The translations under genes were made by a program, and so were the position numbers. The notes under the pieces were generated by a model. That model ran no database searches and was not told where the DNA came from. It saw only the letters and a program-made list of their open reading frames with translations. 6,627 nucleotides of DNA from WHTI01 sp046715095 (GTDB taxonomy: Bacteria > Actinomycetota > CADDZG01 > WHSQ01): NCBI GenBank assembly GCA_046715095.1, contig JBKJZQ010000165.1, positions 1-6,627 on the forward strand, in the 5' to 3' direction. Shown piece after piece: positions 4,942-6,627 of this stretch; position 1 is the stretch's first letter, and every line of letters begins with the position of its first letter.

Positions 4942-5972
4942 CCGGATCCACCCAGTTGATGGACGTCGCCGCGCTGGCGGCGTTCCTCGACGATCACTTC
5001 GGCGACCGCGAGGGGATCGAGGTCGAGCGCCATAAAGCGGGCCACTCCAACGAAACGTTCTTCGTCGATCGTGGTGACGCTCGGTACGTTCTGAGGAGAC
5101 CTCCGGCCGGCGCGTTCCTTCCGTCCGCGCACGATGTCGGTCGCGAGTTCACCGTGCTGTCCGCGCTCGAAGGAACCGTCGCGAGGAGCCCGAGGACGAT
5201 CCTCAGGTGTGAGGACGATTCGATCATCGGCGCGCCCTTCTACCTGATGGAACGGATCGACGGGGTCGTGATCCGCGCCGACCTCACGGAGTTCCTGCCC
5301 CAGGACGATCGGTGGAAGGTCGGCGAAGAGCTGGTCGACGCGCTCGTCGAGCTTCACTCGGTGGACCCGGCGTCGGTCAGTCTGGACGACTTCGGGAAGC
5401 CCACCGGCTACCTGGAACGGCAGCTTAGGCGTTGGAACGGGCAGCTGGAGTTAACCCTTCCCTTCACCCGGCCGCTCCCGGACCTCGAGAAGGTGGGGGC
5501 CTGGCTCAGGGACAACATGCCGTCGTCTCCGCCTTCGACGCTCGTGCACGGCGACTACAAGCTCGACAACGTCATGTTCGCTCCCGAGGCTCCCGCCCGG
5601 TTGAACGCGATCCTCGACTGGGAGATGTCGACGATCGGCGATCCGCTCGCCGACCTCGGATGGATGATCTCGTTCTGGAGCGAGCCGGACGACCCCGGCG
5701 GCGACGTGTTCGCCGATCTCACCAACGTGACCGTGCAGCCGGGCTTCTCACGCCGCAAGGATCTGATCGCCCGCTACGAAGAACGCTCCGGGAGAGACGT
5801 CCGCGCCCTCGACTGGTACCGGATCCTGGCGACCTGGAAGCTGGCGATCTTGCTCGAGGGCTCCTACGCCCGCCATCTGGCCGGTGCCACCGACGACCCC
5901 TTCTTCGCCCGCATGGAGGAAGGAGTCCCGGCCCTCGCCCGCCGAGGCCTCGCGTTGATGACGGGGGCCTAG
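4938..5972 (+). CDS. APH-fold phosphotransferase, ACAD10/11 kinase-domain type
   Basis: This is a 344-residue cytoplasmic kinase of the aminoglycoside-phosphotransferase fold. Counting from the GTG at 4938, it has the nucleotide loop KAGHSNETF (33-41) and YVLRRPP (50-56), where this subgroup often has Arg. AHDVGRE (64-70) carries the conserved Glu, and YLMERIDG (102-109) is the hinge. HGDYKLDN (204-211) carries catalytic D206 and N211, and ILDWEMSTIGDPLADLGW (225-242) carries metal-binding D227. The RRPP, AHD and GDPLADLGW signatures mark the branch related to the kinase domains of ACAD10/ACAD11 and bacterial LvaA. These phosphorylate 4-hydroxyacyl-CoAs so that a dehydrogenase-like domain can process them. 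The exact substrate is inferred. GTG 4938 is preferred because of the GTGA overlap and the nearby GGGGG; ATG 4959 and GTG 4905 are alternatives. No antibiotic resistance role is implied. Confidence 0.85.
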   Translation: MTGSTQLMDVAALAAFLDDHFGDREGIEVERHKAGHSNETFFVDRGDARYVLRRPPAGAFLPSAHDVGREFTVLSALEGTVARSPRTILRCEDDSIIGAPFYLMERIDGVVIRADLTEFLPQDDRWKVGEELVDALVELHSVDPASVSLDDFGKPTGYLERQLRRWNGQLELTLPFTRPLPDLEKVGAWLRDNMPSSPPSTLVHGDYKLDNVMFAPEAPARLNAILDWEMSTIGDPLADLGWMISFWSEPDDPGGDVFADLTNVTVQPGFSRRKDLIARYEERSGRDVRALDWYRILATWKLAILLEGSYARHLAGATDDPFFARMEEGVPALARRGLALMTGA

Positions 5973-5973
5973 C

Positions 5974-5991
5974 CTGCGGTCACTGCGGTCC
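5974..5991. repeat. tandem 9-mer CTGCGGTCA/CTGCGGTCC in a convergent gap
   Basis: Two adjacent 9-base units differ at the last base. They lie in the 30-bp gap between the kinase and HAD stop codons. No hairpin or T-run terminator is visible in that gap. Confidence 0.5.
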
Positions 5992-6002
5992 TATTCCGGG
6001 GA

Positions 6003-6626
6003 TCAGGTGCGGGTGAGTTTCAGGTTCAGGAGAGCGCTCAGCTCGGCCAGTGTCTCGGCGGGCGATCGGTGTAGAAGGGTCGTCATGCCGAGGTCCGCTG
6101 CGGTCTTGAGGTGACTGGGGTGGTCGTCGACGAATATCGAGGCTTCGGGGGGGACACCGAGTCGCTCGATCGTCGCGTCGAAGATCTCTCGGTCGGGTTT
6201 CCGCATGCCGATCTCACCCGAGATCACCATCACGTCGAAGAGATGGTCGATGCGCTCCCTCGGGTACAGGCTCTCGCCCCATGAGTTGGACAGCATCGCG
6301 GTCTTGAAGCCTGCGGCCTTTGTCGTTTCTAGCGCGCTGAGCATGTCCTCCTCGAGAGACAGACCCGCGAAGACCCGGGCGACCAGCCCCTCATGCGGAA
6401 CCTCGACGCCGGCGACCTCATTGATCCGCTCCGCGAACTTCTCGGCGAACTCGGCCTCTTGGATCCGTCCGGTCTCGAAGTCAAAGACCAGTTGATCGTC
6501 ACCGCCCGAGTAGGCCACCAGCGCCACGCGGACGAGGTCTTGTAGCTCGATCCCGATGTCTGCGGCGAAGGCGATCATCGCTTCCTGCAAGGGTGTTGTA
6601 AGCACGCCCCCGAAGTCGACGATGAG
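6003..6626 (-). CDS. HAD-IA hydrolase, epoxide-hydrolase N-domain/ACAD10 HAD-domain type (N-terminus outside window)
   Basis: The frame is open through the right edge, so about 207 residues are visible and only a few N-terminal residues are missing. All four HAD motifs are present, numbered from the first full codon. Motif I is LIVDFGGVLT (1-10), with nucleophile D4. Motif II is MLSNSW (111-116). Motif III is GMRKPDREIF (140-149), with K143. Motif IV is IFVDDHPSHLKTA (164-176), with D167 and D168. A helical cap lies between motifs I and II, typical of subfamily IA. The GVLT, GMRKPD and FVDDHPSHLKTA wording resembles the phosphatase domain of soluble epoxide hydrolase and the HAD domain of ACAD10. 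A small-molecule phosphatase role is likely; the substrate is unknown. An internal GTG at 6605 should not be used as the start, because it would remove the nucleophile. The gene converges on the kinase gene with 30 bp between stops. Confidence 0.87.
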   Translation of the reverse strand, partial: LIVDFGGVLTTPLQEAMIAFAADIGIELQDLVRVALVAYSGGDDQLVFDFETGRIQEAEFAEKFAERINEVAGVEVPHEGLVARVFAGLSLEEDMLSALETTKAAGFKTAMLSNSWGESLYPRERIDHLFDVMVISGEIGMRKPDREIFDATIERLGVPPEASIFVDDHPSHLKTAADLGMTTLLHRSPAETLAELSALLNLKLTRT

Positions 6627-6627
6627 T

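Noticed and set aside
4692..5357. Minus-strand open frame of 221 codons across the kinase start and leader
   Set aside because: It is antisense to the conserved kinase N-lobe, has no family motifs, and is better explained as a shadow frame.
4938..5972. Antibiotic-resistance aminoglycoside phosphotransferase
   Set aside because: The fold is shared, but the RRPP, AHD and GDPLADLGW signatures place it with ACAD10/11-type metabolic kinases.

Overview
The window is GC-rich, densely coding DNA with strong G/C preference at third codon positions. Many GTG/TTG starts, very short intergenic gaps and probable leaderless promoters suggest an actinobacterium-like chromosome, possibly from an uncultured lineage. 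This taxonomic reading is inference from composition and gene style only. There is no rRNA, tRNA, CRISPR array, transposase or phage gene.

Layout, left to right. (1) At 3-311 (+) is the C-terminal end of an unrecognised protein cut by the window edge. It converges on a small CxxC thioredoxin-fold protein at 321-686 (-). (2) That redoxin is divergent from a membrane-anchored PQQ/BamB-like beta-propeller protein at 740-2269 (+), with 53 bp between the two starts. (3) A 168-bp near-palindromic element (2266-2433) separates the propeller gene from a cytoplasmic alkaline-phosphatase-superfamily phosphodiesterase (2454-4043, +). The element even supplies the propeller gene's stop codon. (4) A minus-strand pair follows: a stand-alone Lrp/AsnC effector-binding (RAM) protein (4439-4675), then a small one-helix membrane protein (4086-4373). 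(5) Divergent from the RAM gene is a 262-bp leader region with several inverted repeats and a possible anti-Shine-Dalgarno segment. It leads into a 28-codon ORF (4855-4941) whose stop overlaps the GTG start of an APH-fold kinase (4938-5972, +). (6) Convergent with the kinase is a HAD hydrolase (6003 to the right edge, -), lacking only its extreme N-terminus.

The strongest functional theme is at the right end. A HAD phosphatase and an APH-like kinase of the types fused to an acyl-CoA dehydrogenase in animal ACAD10 lie next to each other as separate genes. This points to 4-hydroxy-acid or unusual fatty-acid catabolism, with an acyl-CoA dehydrogenase probably outside the window.

The strongest non-coding signals are three. 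One is the 168-bp palindrome. Another is the structured leader before the 28-codon ORF and kinase. The third is a recurring TANNNT box 5-6 nt upstream of three start codons, as expected for leaderless mRNAs.
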